Origin: Actinomycetota bacterium
Lineage (GTDB): Bacteria; Actinomycetota; Actinomycetes; Streptosporangiales; Streptosporangiaceae
Length of the DNA stretch: 64,000 nucleotides
Assembly (NCBI GenBank): GCA_003168255.1
Contig: PMSU01000212.1
Coordinates: 49,165-113,164 of the forward strand
Direction of reading: 5' to 3'
Part shown: positions 8,633 to 16,774 of the stretch, piece by piece
How positions within the stretch are numbered: position 1 is the first letter of the stretch
Layout of the letters: every line of letters starts with the position of its first letter
Position numbers and translations under genes: made by a program
The notes under the pieces: model-generated
Databases searched by the model: none
What the model saw: the letters and a program-made list of their open reading frames with translations, nothing else
What the model was told of the DNA's origin: nothing

Positions 8633-10471
8633 TCAGCCGCGCTGGTCGTCGGGACGACTGAGCAATCGTTCGATCATCGGCCGACCCGGCTTTCCTACCC
8701 GGCGGAGGTAGGCTGGCACCAAGCGACGCTGTAGATCGTCTCGGACCGATGGAGCAGCGATCAGGCTGGTGAGATCCGCTATGGCGAGGGCCTCCTCGAA
8801 AGCGGCCAGCTCCCCGTCACCCTCGAGCGCCCAGCCTAGTTCGCACAGCACGACCCCCGAGCGGTTGAAGGCAGCGGTATGCGCCGTCCGATCACCGAGA
8901 ACAAGTCCGTGGTCGTGGGCCATCTCGATCCATCGTTGATGGTGCAGGATGATGGTGTTCGCCACCTCCCTTCCCTCAGCGTCATCGTCGATCTGACGGA
9001 GGAAGGTGGCGAGCGAGGCCTGTTTGAGCTGGTCGGAGGATGACGTCAGCTGGCATTTCACGCCGATGCTCTTGAGGGCGCCGGCAAGGGCAGCCATCTC
9101 CGCCGGCTCCCGCCGCCGGATGCTGGCCGTCGGGACCAGCGCACGAAGCGACTCGGCCCATGCTGGCTGCCGGTGTGCCAGATCGAGGCCGGATGTGGCG
9201 ATCACTACCGGAGCAGCAGTCACCGACCGCGTGCCCATTTCGTCCTCCACATCACGGAACAGCGCGGAAAGGCGCCGTCCCACGGCCGTCGAGGTGGCGC
9301 CGTCGATGATGACCGCTGGCTTGACGAGTACCGCGATCGAGTGGTTATTCCGCAGCAGAAGACCGCGTTCAAGGCCGCGACGGACGGCGCATTCGATCCA
9401 ATCCGGCGCGACCTGCTCGGGAGGCCGGAATGCAGCGAAGAACCCCGAGATCCGCAGGTCGAGGAATGGGCATTGTCTCGCCACCCCGCCCATAGCGTCC
9501 TGAAATGCTCGCATGTTGTCCGTGATCGTCTGCTGGTTGGCCACCAGGAACTCCAACCCGGAAAGGCCGGCCCGGGCGGGGAGTGCCTGCCCACCGTGGG
9601 TGAACTCGGCCTCGCCGTAGATGATGAGGCTGCGGAGCTCTTGGGAGCACATGGTGGCCGCCAAGGGGAGGCCAGCCCCGAGCGCCTTACCCAGACAGAG
9701 AAGGTCTGGTGTCACGCCATATAGGCACGTCGCAAAGAGTCCTTCTCCCAGGTATCCATAAGTCTGGGACTCGTCGAAGATCAGGAGGCTCCCGGTGTGG
9801 TCGCACGCGGCACGCAGCGACCGAAGCCCGGCGCGGATGGTCTCCGGTCGGAAAAGGCCGTTGGACACCCCGATTGGATCGACGATGACGGCGGCCACAT
9901 CGGGATTGCTATACGCGGCTACGGCCAGCGATTCGAGTGTGTTGTCCTCGGAGTACCTGATCGGTCCGACCTCGCCGACTAGGGGGTACCGGTGCTGATG
10001 GTTCATTCCGACCGTGGCGATCGTCTCGCCGTGCCAGCCGCCTCGGACGCAAAGGATCGCCTCCCGCCTGGTGTGCAATCGAGAGAGCTTCATGGCTGTC
10101 TCAACCGCGTCCGCCGCGTCACACTGCTTGAGGTTGACGGTGTCAAGACCGTCGGGGGTAAGCGCCACCAGTCTCCGGCACAGTTCTGCGAAGGGTTCGG
10201 AGCCGAACTTCGAAGACGTGAACCAAATTCGCCCGAGCTGGTCGCTAAGGTCGGCCAAGACCTGCGGGTGAGCGTGCCCGAGCGCCATGTTGAGCGTCTG
10301 GCCGCACAGGTCGAGGTACTCGTTGCCGACGGCGTCCCAGACAGTCAGACCACGACCCCGGACCAATGGCGGCAGTTGCGGCGAGATATTGGCCATGATC
10401 TCCGGCAGTGCCGTGGTCGTGTAGTTCTCGGGAAAAGAGGATCGAACCGGTTCGATCTGCTCGGCTACCAT
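8633..10471 (-). CDS. class-III PLP aminotransferase fused to a kinase-like C-terminal domain
   Basis: ATG 10471 follows GAGGAG at good spacing and overlaps the phosphatase stop by 7 bp. Residues 1-410 form a class-III aminotransferase: GGWHGETIATVGMN, VDPIGVSNGLF, LLIFDESQTYGYLGEG with the PLP Asp233, and LCLGKALGAGLPLA with PLP Lys262. Residues 415-612 are extra. WIEMAHDHGLVLGDRTAH followed by GVVLCELGWALEGD looks like the HGD...DFG stretch of aminoglycoside-phosphotransferase-fold kinases, but its catalytic Asp-Asn and DFG residues are altered. The first domain should transfer an amino group to a keto or aldehyde carbon. The second may be a non-catalytic binding module. Substrate unknown. 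Confidence 0.85.
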   Translation of the reverse strand: MVAEQIEPVRSSFPENYTTTALPEIMANISPQLPPLVRGRGLTVWDAVGNEYLDLCGQTLNMALGHAHPQVLADLSDQLGRIWFTSSKFGSEPFAELCRRLVALTPDGLDTVNLKQCDAADAVETAMKLSRLHTRREAILCVRGGWHGETIATVGMNHQHRYPLVGEVGPIRYSEDNTLESLAVAAYSNPDVAAVIVDPIGVSNGLFRPETIRAGLRSLRAACDHTGSLLIFDESQTYGYLGEGLFATCLYGVTPDLLCLGKALGAGLPLAATMCSQELRSLIIYGEAEFTHGGQALPARAGLSGLEFLVANQQTITDNMRAFQDAMGGVARQCPFLDLRISGFFAAFRPPEQVAPDWIECAVRRGLERGLLLRNNHSIAVLVKPAVIIDGATSTAVGRRLSALFRDVEDEMGTRSVTAAPVVIATSGLDLAHRQPAWAESLRALVPTASIRRREPAEMAALAGALKSIGVKCQLTSSSDQLKQASLATFLRQIDDDAEGREVANTIILHHQRWIEMAHDHGLVLGDRTAHTAAFNRSGVVLCELGWALEGDGELAAFEEALAIADLTSLIAAPSVRDDLQRRLVPAYLRRVGKPGRPMIERLLSRPDDQRG

Positions 10472-11373
10472 ACGATCTCCTCGAGGAGGCTGCGGTGTAG
10501 CTGCTCGGTGCAAGCTGCGATACATGACTGTTGGTTGGCGACGCTCACGTCGGTGAGAACCGTTGTATCGAGAGAACGACCATACGCGTCAGTGACGACG
10601 ACGCCTGCCTTCTCCGCGAGCAGGACGCTGGCTGCGATGTCGTACGGGAACAGGTGCAAGACCTTGCCCTTCCCGACTCGTTCGAAGTCCGCCAGGAGAC
10701 TGGGGTCGTCGCGCAGGAGCCGATTGCCGATATCGACATACGCGTCGAGTTGCCCGGTGATCACACGGGAAATCGAGAACGAAGCACTGCAGAAGACGAA
10801 CACCGCCCCGGTGTTGGCCGACCGGTCGATCAAATGACCATACGCCCGGGTCATGCGCTGGGCTGGGTGGCCGTTGAATTCGATCGACCAGAACATGCGC
10901 GAAAGGTCCGTGTTGTCGCTGAGAGCCGGTACGCCGTGGTGGTAGCCGCTGGCTTCCACACCATCTTTCGCCCGGTCGGCGTACAGGTACGCCCCGCTCC
11001 GCAACTCCCGCAGTAGGGCAAACTCGACGTCACGTATACAAGGCCGTTCCGTAAACCGCGCCGCTGCCACAGAGATGGTCGCCATCTCCAGCCCGGCAAC
11101 AGCCGGTCGCGTGCCGTCGATAGGGTCGACGATCAAAAGGTACTCAGGGGACTGACCGAACATACGTAGGCCGTGATCCTCGGAAAAGAGGGCGATCGAC
11201 TGGCCGGAATCGGCGATGTAGTCCCGGACGGCCGCCTCCGCGAGGTCGTCGAGCGTGAATTGCGCGTCGCCGCCAGGGGAATGACCACGGATTTGGCGCC
11301 GTTCGAGCCACGAATCGGCAGCGGTAACCCGATCGCAGACGAGCCCGGCCAACCCGAGAAGAAATTCTTTCAC
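10465..11373 (-). CDS. inositol monophosphatase-family phosphatase
   Basis: A 302-residue IMPase-fold protein. ALFSEDHG supplies the Glu-Asp metal ligands (residues 65-66). YLLIVDPIDGTRPAVAG carries the DPIDGT signature at residues 83-88. FPYDIAASVLLAEKAG replaces the usual Trp-Asp with Tyr-Asp. It would hydrolyse a phosphate ester of a cyclitol, sugar or nucleotide with Mg2+. GTG 11373 is the only standard start, has no clear Shine-Dalgarno, and the frame stays open for about 160 bp upstream with coding-like composition. It overlaps the aminotransferase by 7 bp, so both are co-translated. Confidence 0.85.
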   Translation of the reverse strand: MKEFLLGLAGLVCDRVTAADSWLERRQIRGHSPGGDAQFTLDDLAEAAVRDYIADSGQSIALFSEDHGLRMFGQSPEYLLIVDPIDGTRPAVAGLEMATISVAAARFTERPCIRDVEFALLRELRSGAYLYADRAKDGVEASGYHHGVPALSDNTDLSRMFWSIEFNGHPAQRMTRAYGHLIDRSANTGAVFVFCSASFSISRVITGQLDAYVDIGNRLLRDDPSLLADFERVGKGKVLHLFPYDIAASVLLAEKAGVVVTDAYGRSLDTTVLTDVSVANQQSCIAACTEQLHRSLLEEIVW

Positions 11374-11834
11374 GGGGAAGAATGCCTCGGGGTCGGGTGT
11401 GGGCCTAAGAGCGTCGGTGTGGAATCTGCTGGCGATGAAGGTGACCCGCTGGCGCAGGCGTAGCCGATCCGAATGGCGGTGGTGTACGCGAAGGAGTCCA
11501 TGGCCCGATCGTCCCTGAATACATCCCGGAACTCAAGGCGCTGCGACGGCGCTATCGGCCGCGACCAGTCTGAATACTGCCTGCCGCTGCCGGCCTGGGA
11601 GGACGGGCGGATCCGGCTGGCCGCCCCGTCAGCGGAGTCATCGAGCCGGTAACGGAGCCGGTGATCCCCACCGAGCCCACCACGGCCTCGGCCGGCCGGT
11701 AGCCGGCCATCCGCCGGCTGCGGCCCAGCCCGCTATGTCCCAGTCCCCTATGTCCCAGCCCCCAATGTCACAGCCCTGCCAGCCCCATGGCGCTCCCGCG
11801 CCCGGTACGTTTCTCCTGGAACGAAGGAGGCGCG
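11374..11834. other. intergenic region with coding-like debris and a short ATG-rich repeat
   Basis: On the minus strand the phosphatase frame continues open to a stop at 11533 without ATG, GTG or TTG. Its last codons read like protein (DALRPTPDPEAFFP), hinting at a lost 5' end. On the plus strand 11481-11570 encodes a tail-like peptide (GPIVPEYIPELKALRRRY, then stop). At 11735-11775 three near-copies of ATGTCCCAGYCCC occur in tandem just before the LLM gene. None is a convincing intact gene. Confidence 0.35.
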
Positions 11835-12698
11835 GTGGTTGCCATCAGTCAGGATCTCAGAGTCGGCATCGTGTTCCGCCCGCAGCTGCCCCCCGAGCGG
11901 TTGCGCGAGTTCGCCGCGTCAGCCGAAGCGGCCGGCCTCGATGACCTCTGGCTGTGGGAAGACTGCTTCGGTGAGGGCGGCCTGACCAGCGTGACCGCCG
12001 CGCTCGCCGGCACCGCCCGGCTGCGTGTCGGCCTCGGCCTGATGCCGGTCCCGCTCCGCAACCCGGCCCTGGCCGCCATGGAGATCGCCACGCTGGCCCG
12101 CCTGTTTCCCGGCCGGTTCGTGCCCGCCGCCGGGCACGGCGTACTTTCCTGGATGGAACAGGTGGGAGCCCGCGCCGCGTCCCCGCTCACCCTGCTGCGC
12201 GAATGGGTAACCGCCGTCCGCGCGCTGCTGCACGGTGAGACGGTAACGGTGAACGGTCAGTACGTAATTCTCGACCAGGTCGCCCTGGACTGGCCGCCCC
12301 AGACCGTCCCACCCTTGCTGGTTGGCGCCCGCGGCCCGAAGACCGTCGCCCTGGCCGGCGCGCATGCCGACGGCCTGGTCCTCGACGCCGGCATCACCCT
12401 GGACGGCGTCCGCCGCGCCATCGAGACCGCCGCCGCCCCCCGCCCCCACGACGTGGTCGTCTACCTCATCTGCGCCCCAGGCGACGGCAGGGATCGGGTA
12501 ACAGCCGAACTCCCGGTCTCATCCGGCCCGCTCCCTGCCAGGGCCGCCGTAGGCACCCCCGCCGAAGTGGCCGAAGTCATCCGCTCCTTCGCCATCGCCG
12601 GCGCCACCACCGTCATCCTCCAGCCCACCGCCGACGACCCCGACATGGAAGCCACCCTCCACCTAGCCGCCCAAGCCAAGTCCCTCCTCCACGAATGA
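11835..12698 (+). CDS. LLM-class flavin-dependent oxidoreductase
   Basis: GTG 11835 was chosen because GAAGGAGG ends 5 bases before it. The 287-residue product has the luciferase-like (bacterial luciferase/F420 reductase) TIM barrel. LRVGIVFRPQLPPERL, GLDDLWLWEDCFGEGGLTS and LRVGLGLMPVPLRNPA lead to the conserved ATLARLFPGRFVPAAGHGV and PPLLVGARGPKTVALAGAHADG. Such actinobacterial proteins use FMN or F420. The C-terminus is short (GATTVILQPTADDPD). Downstream lies transposon debris; regulation and substrate are unknown. Confidence 0.9.
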   Translation: MVAISQDLRVGIVFRPQLPPERLREFAASAEAAGLDDLWLWEDCFGEGGLTSVTAALAGTARLRVGLGLMPVPLRNPALAAMEIATLARLFPGRFVPAAGHGVLSWMEQVGARAASPLTLLREWVTAVRALLHGETVTVNGQYVILDQVALDWPPQTVPPLLVGARGPKTVALAGAHADGLVLDAGITLDGVRRAIETAAAPRPHDVVVYLICAPGDGRDRVTAELPVSSGPLPARAAVGTPAEVAEVIRSFAIAGATTVILQPTADDPDMEATLHLAAQAKSLLHE

Positions 12699-12856
12699 AC
12701 CACCGGCATGAATGAACCACGGCGTGAATGAGGTCAGCGGCGTGCCCGCCGCGGTGCGGGGTCTCGCCGAGCGGTTCTTGCGCGACGCGGCCTGTGGGGT
12801 TCCATAACGTTGCCGTGGTCGCTGACCTGCGATCTCATGGCTGGGGCCGACGACGG

Positions 12857-13313
12857 TCATGCTGCCCGTTGATACTCGTTGATCAGCCCGCCCAGGTCCC
12901 TCCGCCGCCGTATTCCCGCCGCCCTCATGTCGCTGACCACGGCCGTGGTGACGTCGTGACCATCGGGTGGCCGCAGGTTCCGCGCTCGGTGCGGACGATG
13001 CTGGTTGTAATGCGCGACGTACTCATCCATAACCGCGCGAAGGTGCCGTGGCCCGGTGATCAGCATTCGATCGGTGACCTCGGTCCGGGCTGTCCGCACC
13101 CATCTTTCGGCATAGGCATTCGCTCTCGGGCTGCGCGGCGGGATCGTCACCGCTGCTATCCCCGCAGCGGCCAGCACCGCATCAAACGCTTCGGTGAACT
13201 GTCCAGCCCGGTCCCGGATCAGGAACCTAGTGGCGCGCTCCCCCAGGTCCATCAGCAGGTTCCGGGCCTGCTGCACGGTCCACGCACCGTCCGGGTGTGC
13301 GGTCACACCCAAG
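12857..13313 (-). pseudogene. integrase-core transposase, C-terminal fragment
   Basis: The last 150 or so residues of an rve-type transposase are present: LGVTAHPDGAWTVQQARNLL, RFLIRDRAGQFTEAFD, ANAYAERWVRTARTEVTDR, YVAHYNQHRPHRARNL and GGLINEYQRAA before the stop. The Asp of IRDRAGQF and the Glu of YAERW are DDE residues. Upstream of about 13313 the similarity ends and the frame runs into unrelated DNA, so the N-terminal half is lost. It is a different element from the one at 3367-4500, though of the same superfamily. Confidence 0.8.
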
Positions 13314-13404
13314 ACAGCCCCCGCCCGCCACGGCAAGGCCGGACACTGGGCACCCGCGCTCATCGGTGTCGGCGACCTGCCACTGTCCTCGTCCGAAGTC
13401 CGTG

Positions 13405-13684
13405 AATCTATCATCGGCTCGGGCCGCGGCTGCCACGCCGACCCGCCCCGCCTGCACGGCCCCTACTGGCAATGGACCGCAAAGTCGCCGCGAAAACCAT
13501 CGGCCGCTGGCTCACCGCCGACCAGAACCGCGACTACACCCCCTGGATCGACAACGACCGCCGGCTGCACGAACTGCTCACCCAGCTCGAAACCCTCGGC
13601 ACCGCCGCCCTCGACGCCGACCCCCGCGCCAGACACCAGCCAGGACAGCCAGCCCGCACAACCGGAACCACAACCTCCAGATAA
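13405..13684 (+). pseudogene. DUF6788-like transposon accessory fragment, frameshifted
   Basis: RGCHADPPRLHGPYWQWT in one frame continues as RKVAAKTIGRWLTADQNRDY, TPWIDNDRRLHELLTQLE in the next. The joint can be restored by one added base after TGGACC. This H-G-P-Y-x-x-W-T and W-x-D-N-x-R-R-L arrangement is that of small DUF6788 proteins found beside actinobacterial transposases. The 5' end is missing. It fits the transposon debris next to it. Confidence 0.5.
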
Positions 13685-13689
13685 CGTGG

Positions 13690-14175
13690 TCAGCACCCAC
13701 TTAACCTGTAGGCAGCACCCCACCCAGACCCCGTTCGCCCAGATCAGCCCTAAACGTGAACACCTCACCCGTCCTGAACTGGTTATTTTTTCGGTCTCTT
13801 TACCCTCTGGGATGGCCCCTGCGGGGCCGCTGGTTGCTCGTTTGCACGGATCGCGCACGCGATGATCATTAACCAGCGGATTTCTGTGGCGGTGTGGGTC
13901 ATTCGTTGCAGCGCCTTGGTAGATCGCAGGTCTGTCGGCGGTCGGTTCATGTAGCGCGTGGCGCTGGCCGAGAGACCCCTAGGTGTCCGGTGGTGCCTCG
14001 TCGCCGCAGCTGGCCGGGTTCTGATGAAGCTCGTCTTCTGGCACGAGCCTTCAGCGAGGATGGTTTAACTGCCGGTGCCCGTTCCTCCCAGCCCGCCGAT
14101 CGACATCCACGAGAATCCATAGAGGCATGTGTGGCGTCGTTTCACTTTGCTGCCTGGTCATCTGCGCGCTATGTC
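13690..14175. other. 486-bp stretch without a recognisable gene
   Basis: The only notable item is a GGCCCC/GGGGCC inverted repeat near 13815 that lacks a T-tract. The long plus-strand frame from 13894 onward is antisense to the response regulator and shows no family motifs. Confidence 0.4.
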
Positions 14176-14880
14176 CTATGGCGATTGCGGGGCGGGCAGA
14201 TTCAACGGGGCTTGATCCCCGGGTCTTGTGCGGTGGAGTTCGAGGTACTTGATGACGGCCAGGACGCGCCGGTGGTCGTCGATGCTGGGCGGGAGCTGGA
14301 GTTTGTCGTAGATGCGGGTGACGTGGTTGACGATGGCACGTTCGGACACGGCGAGGTCTTTGGCGATGGCGGCGTTGGATCTGCCCTGGGCGATCAGGGC
14401 GAGCACGGCGGCTTCCCGTGCGGTCAGGGCGTGCAGGCGGTCGTGCTGGCGGCTGGCCCGGTCGAGCATGATCGAGACGACGTCGGGGTCCAGGACGGTT
14501 CCGCCGGCGGCGACCCGGCGGACGTCGTGGCAGAAGGTTTCGACGTCCGCGATCCGCTGCTTGAGCAGATAGCCGACGCCGGCTGCCCCGGTATCGAGCA
14601 GTTCACTGGCATATTGGCGGTTCACGTGCTGGGACAGCAGGAGCAGGTTGGTGCTGGGGTGGGAGGTGCGTATCGCCACGGCAGCCCGCAGGCCGTCGTC
14701 GGTGCCGCCGGGAGGCATGCGGATGTCGGTGATGACCAGGTCGGGTCGCAGCGCGGCGGCTAGTTGCTGCAGCTCGCGGGCGTCGGCGGTGGTGGACGCT
14801 ACCACGATCCCGTCGGCTTGGAGGATGTGGGCGAGCCCGGCGCGCAGCAGGGTCTCGTCCTCGCCGAGCACTACCCGCAC
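14176..14880 (-). CDS. NarL/LuxR-family response regulator
   Basis: GTG 14880 lies inside the 3' end of the histidine kinase gene (10-bp overlap), giving a 234-residue regulator. The receiver begins VRVVLGEDETLLRAGL, has the phospho-acceptor Asp52 in DLVITDIRMPPGGTDDG, and continues with LLLLSQH and the conserved Lys of GVGYLLKQRI. The output domain is a LuxR helix-turn-helix: LTAREAAVLALIAQGRSN, then AAIAKDLAVSERAIVNHV. The open frame extends to 15009 but that part is only the kinase gene read in another frame. It likely controls the divergent secreted-protein genes. Confidence 0.93.
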   Translation of the reverse strand: MRVVLGEDETLLRAGLAHILQADGIVVASTTADARELQQLAAALRPDLVITDIRMPPGGTDDGLRAAVAIRTSHPSTNLLLLSQHVNRQYASELLDTGAAGVGYLLKQRIADVETFCHDVRRVAAGGTVLDPDVVSIMLDRASRQHDRLHALTAREAAVLALIAQGRSNAAIAKDLAVSERAIVNHVTRIYDKLQLPPSIDDHRRVLAVIKYLELHRTRPGDQAPLNLPAPQSP

Positions 14881-16589
14881 GGGAACTCGGCCCGAAGCTG
14901 GGTGCCCTGCCCGCGGGCGCTTGCCAGGTGCAGCTGGCCGCCGAGCGCGTCGACCCGGTCGGTCATGCCACGCAGCCCGCCGTAGGGGCCGGCCCGCGCG
15001 CCGCCGCAACCGTCGTCGCTGATCAAGATTTCCAGCTGGCCGCCGGTGCGGGCCAGTTGCACGCTTACCTTGCTGGCGCCGGCGTGCTTGACGCAGTTGG
15101 CCAGTGCCTCGGCCGCCACCAAATAAGCCGCGCTCTCGACCGCTGCCGGCAGGCAGTTGGAGGCGCCGGTCGTGTCTAGGTGGCTGGGCAGCGGGGTGTG
15201 ATCGAGCAGGTCCTGGATGGCGGCGGGCAGCCCGCGTTGCATCAGCAGGGCGGGCATGACGCCGTGGACGAGGGCGCGAAGCTCGCTGATCGCGGTTTCC
15301 AGCCCGCGGCGCAGGTCGGTGGCCGCCGCCTGGGTGCCGACGGCGCCAACCCGGCCGGCCGCCAGCTGGCCGGCTTGCAGCGCCAGCACGACGAGCTGGC
15401 CCTGCAGCCCGTCATGCAGATCAGCGGCGATCCGGCGGCGCTCGGCATCAGCGGTGGCGGCGATCCGGGCCCGGGAGGCCCGCAGCGCGGCGGTTAGCTG
15501 TTCGCGCTGGACGGCGAGGGCGATCACCTGGCCCGCCTTGCGGACGATGTCGGCGTCGGCGATCAGGGCTGCGTCGTAGCTGACCGCCCCGACGCGCTCA
15601 CCGCCGGCCTGGATTTCGACCGTGCCGCGGCCGGCGGGTGGAACCACGGGCCCGCCGTAGGCATCGACATAGCTGATGGCCTCCGGCAGCCACAACAACA
15701 GGTCGGCTGACGGGTCGCCGAGCGCGGTGGCCAGCGCGGTGCGCAGGCTGGCCTGGTCGTGGTGGCCGGCGCCGAGCCACGCCCCGAGTTCCTCAATCTC
15801 GCCGGCGCGTGCGAACCCGCCGCGCAGCAGGGCGAGCGCGAACGCGCCAGGCACGCCTGCGAACACCACGAGTTGCGCGGCGAAGAGCGTGTCTGCGCTG
15901 ATGTGCATCACACTGGCCAGATTGGCGCTCAAGGTCAGGAACAGCAGGGTGGCCACGCCGTAGGCCGCGACCGAGGTCAGGCTGGTGCGCTGGTGGGCGC
16001 TGGCCTGGCGGAGCCGGCCCAGCAGCAGCATCGCGGCCAGCGCGATCACCGTCAGCCCGGCGGCCTGCTTCAGATCGGTGAAGGCCCGCACCACGGTGGG
16101 CTGGCGCGCGATCGTCAGCCAGGCCGGCGCCGAACCGCCGGCGAACAGGTAACGCGGCGCCTGCAGCCCGACGGTCACCGCGTAGCCGCCGCCGGCCAGC
16201 CAGCGCGACCGGGCATCGGGCAGCCGCCCGGAGGGAAAGGCGAGCAGCAGGTGGATCAAGATCCCAATCGGCAGCTCCGCGGTGATCAGCCCGGCTCCGT
16301 CCAGCGCTGGAATCGTGGCGTTCCCGGCCGCCGCGGCCAGCACTGCCAGCGCGCACCAGCACAGCAGGGCGCCGGTCCGGTTGCCGGGCCGCCGCAGCCA
16401 AGTCACCGCACCCGCCGCCAGGTACAGCAACCCGACGAAGGGAAACGCCACGATCGGCGCGAGCGGAGCAACGCCCTCCCTGGTGAACAACACGATCTCG
16501 ATGGCGGCCATGGCCACAGCCGCCGTGGCCAGCTGCGCCAAGGCGACCGGCAGGGAGCGCAACCCTGGTGACCACGACCGCCGGTACAT
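14871..16589 (-). CDS. membrane sensor histidine kinase (HisKA_3 type)
   Basis: ATG 16589 stands 6 bases after GGGAGG; a GTG one codon earlier is less well spaced. The product is about 572 residues. Residues 10-255 hold roughly seven to eight hydrophobic segments with no large extracellular loop, followed by a GAF-like or linker region. The dimerisation box ERRRIAADLHDGLQGQL carries His392. The HATPase domain has LVAAEALANCVKHAGA (N box) and LISDDGCGGA. It should phosphorylate the overlapping NarL-type regulator. The membrane-embedded sensor suggests an envelope or lipophilic signal. Confidence 0.93.
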   Translation of the reverse strand: MYRRSWSPGLRSLPVALAQLATAAVAMAAIEIVLFTREGVAPLAPIVAFPFVGLLYLAAGAVTWLRRPGNRTGALLCWCALAVLAAAAGNATIPALDGAGLITAELPIGILIHLLLAFPSGRLPDARSRWLAGGGYAVTVGLQAPRYLFAGGSAPAWLTIARQPTVVRAFTDLKQAAGLTVIALAAMLLLGRLRQASAHQRTSLTSVAAYGVATLLFLTLSANLASVMHISADTLFAAQLVVFAGVPGAFALALLRGGFARAGEIEELGAWLGAGHHDQASLRTALATALGDPSADLLLWLPEAISYVDAYGGPVVPPAGRGTVEIQAGGERVGAVSYDAALIADADIVRKAGQVIALAVQREQLTAALRASRARIAATADAERRRIAADLHDGLQGQLVVLALQAGQLAAGRVGAVGTQAAATDLRRGLETAISELRALVHGVMPALLMQRGLPAAIQDLLDHTPLPSHLDTTGASNCLPAAVESAAYLVAAEALANCVKHAGASKVSVQLARTGGQLEILISDDGCGGARAGPYGGLRGMTDRVDALGGQLHLASARGQGTQLRAEFPCG

Positions 16590-16636
16590 CACGATCCTCC
16601 CCCAATACTCCTATCCGATAGTGACCGACGGGCTGG

Positions 16637-16669
16637 ACCTAGGTCTAGCAGACGCCGTACCTGGGTCTA
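16637..16669. promoter_or_regulatory. direct repeat ACCTRGGTCTA, candidate response-regulator site
   Basis: ACCTAGGTCTA (16637-16647) and ACCTGGGTCTA (16659-16669) are spaced 22 bp start to start, two helical turns. They lie in the divergent promoter region between the kinase and the glycine-rich secreted protein. The arrangement suits cooperative binding of the NarL-type regulator encoded next door. Inferred from position and repeat only. Confidence 0.5.
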
Positions 16670-16774
16670 TCGCCGCTGCGCTCCGGCCGCGTCACAGTGC
16701 GGGGTAAGCGTGCAGCCGCCCCAGGCGCCTTGCCTCAGCAGCGGCCAAGTTCTGCCGCTCCTTTGGGAGGATTC

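Noticed and set aside
13800..13830. GGCCCC/GGGGCC hairpin as a terminator
   Set aside because: No gene ends nearby in the right direction and there is no T-tract.
13894..14763. 289-codon plus-strand frame
   Set aside because: It is the antisense of the response regulator, rich in Gly/Val/Asp from reversed GC codons, and has no domain.
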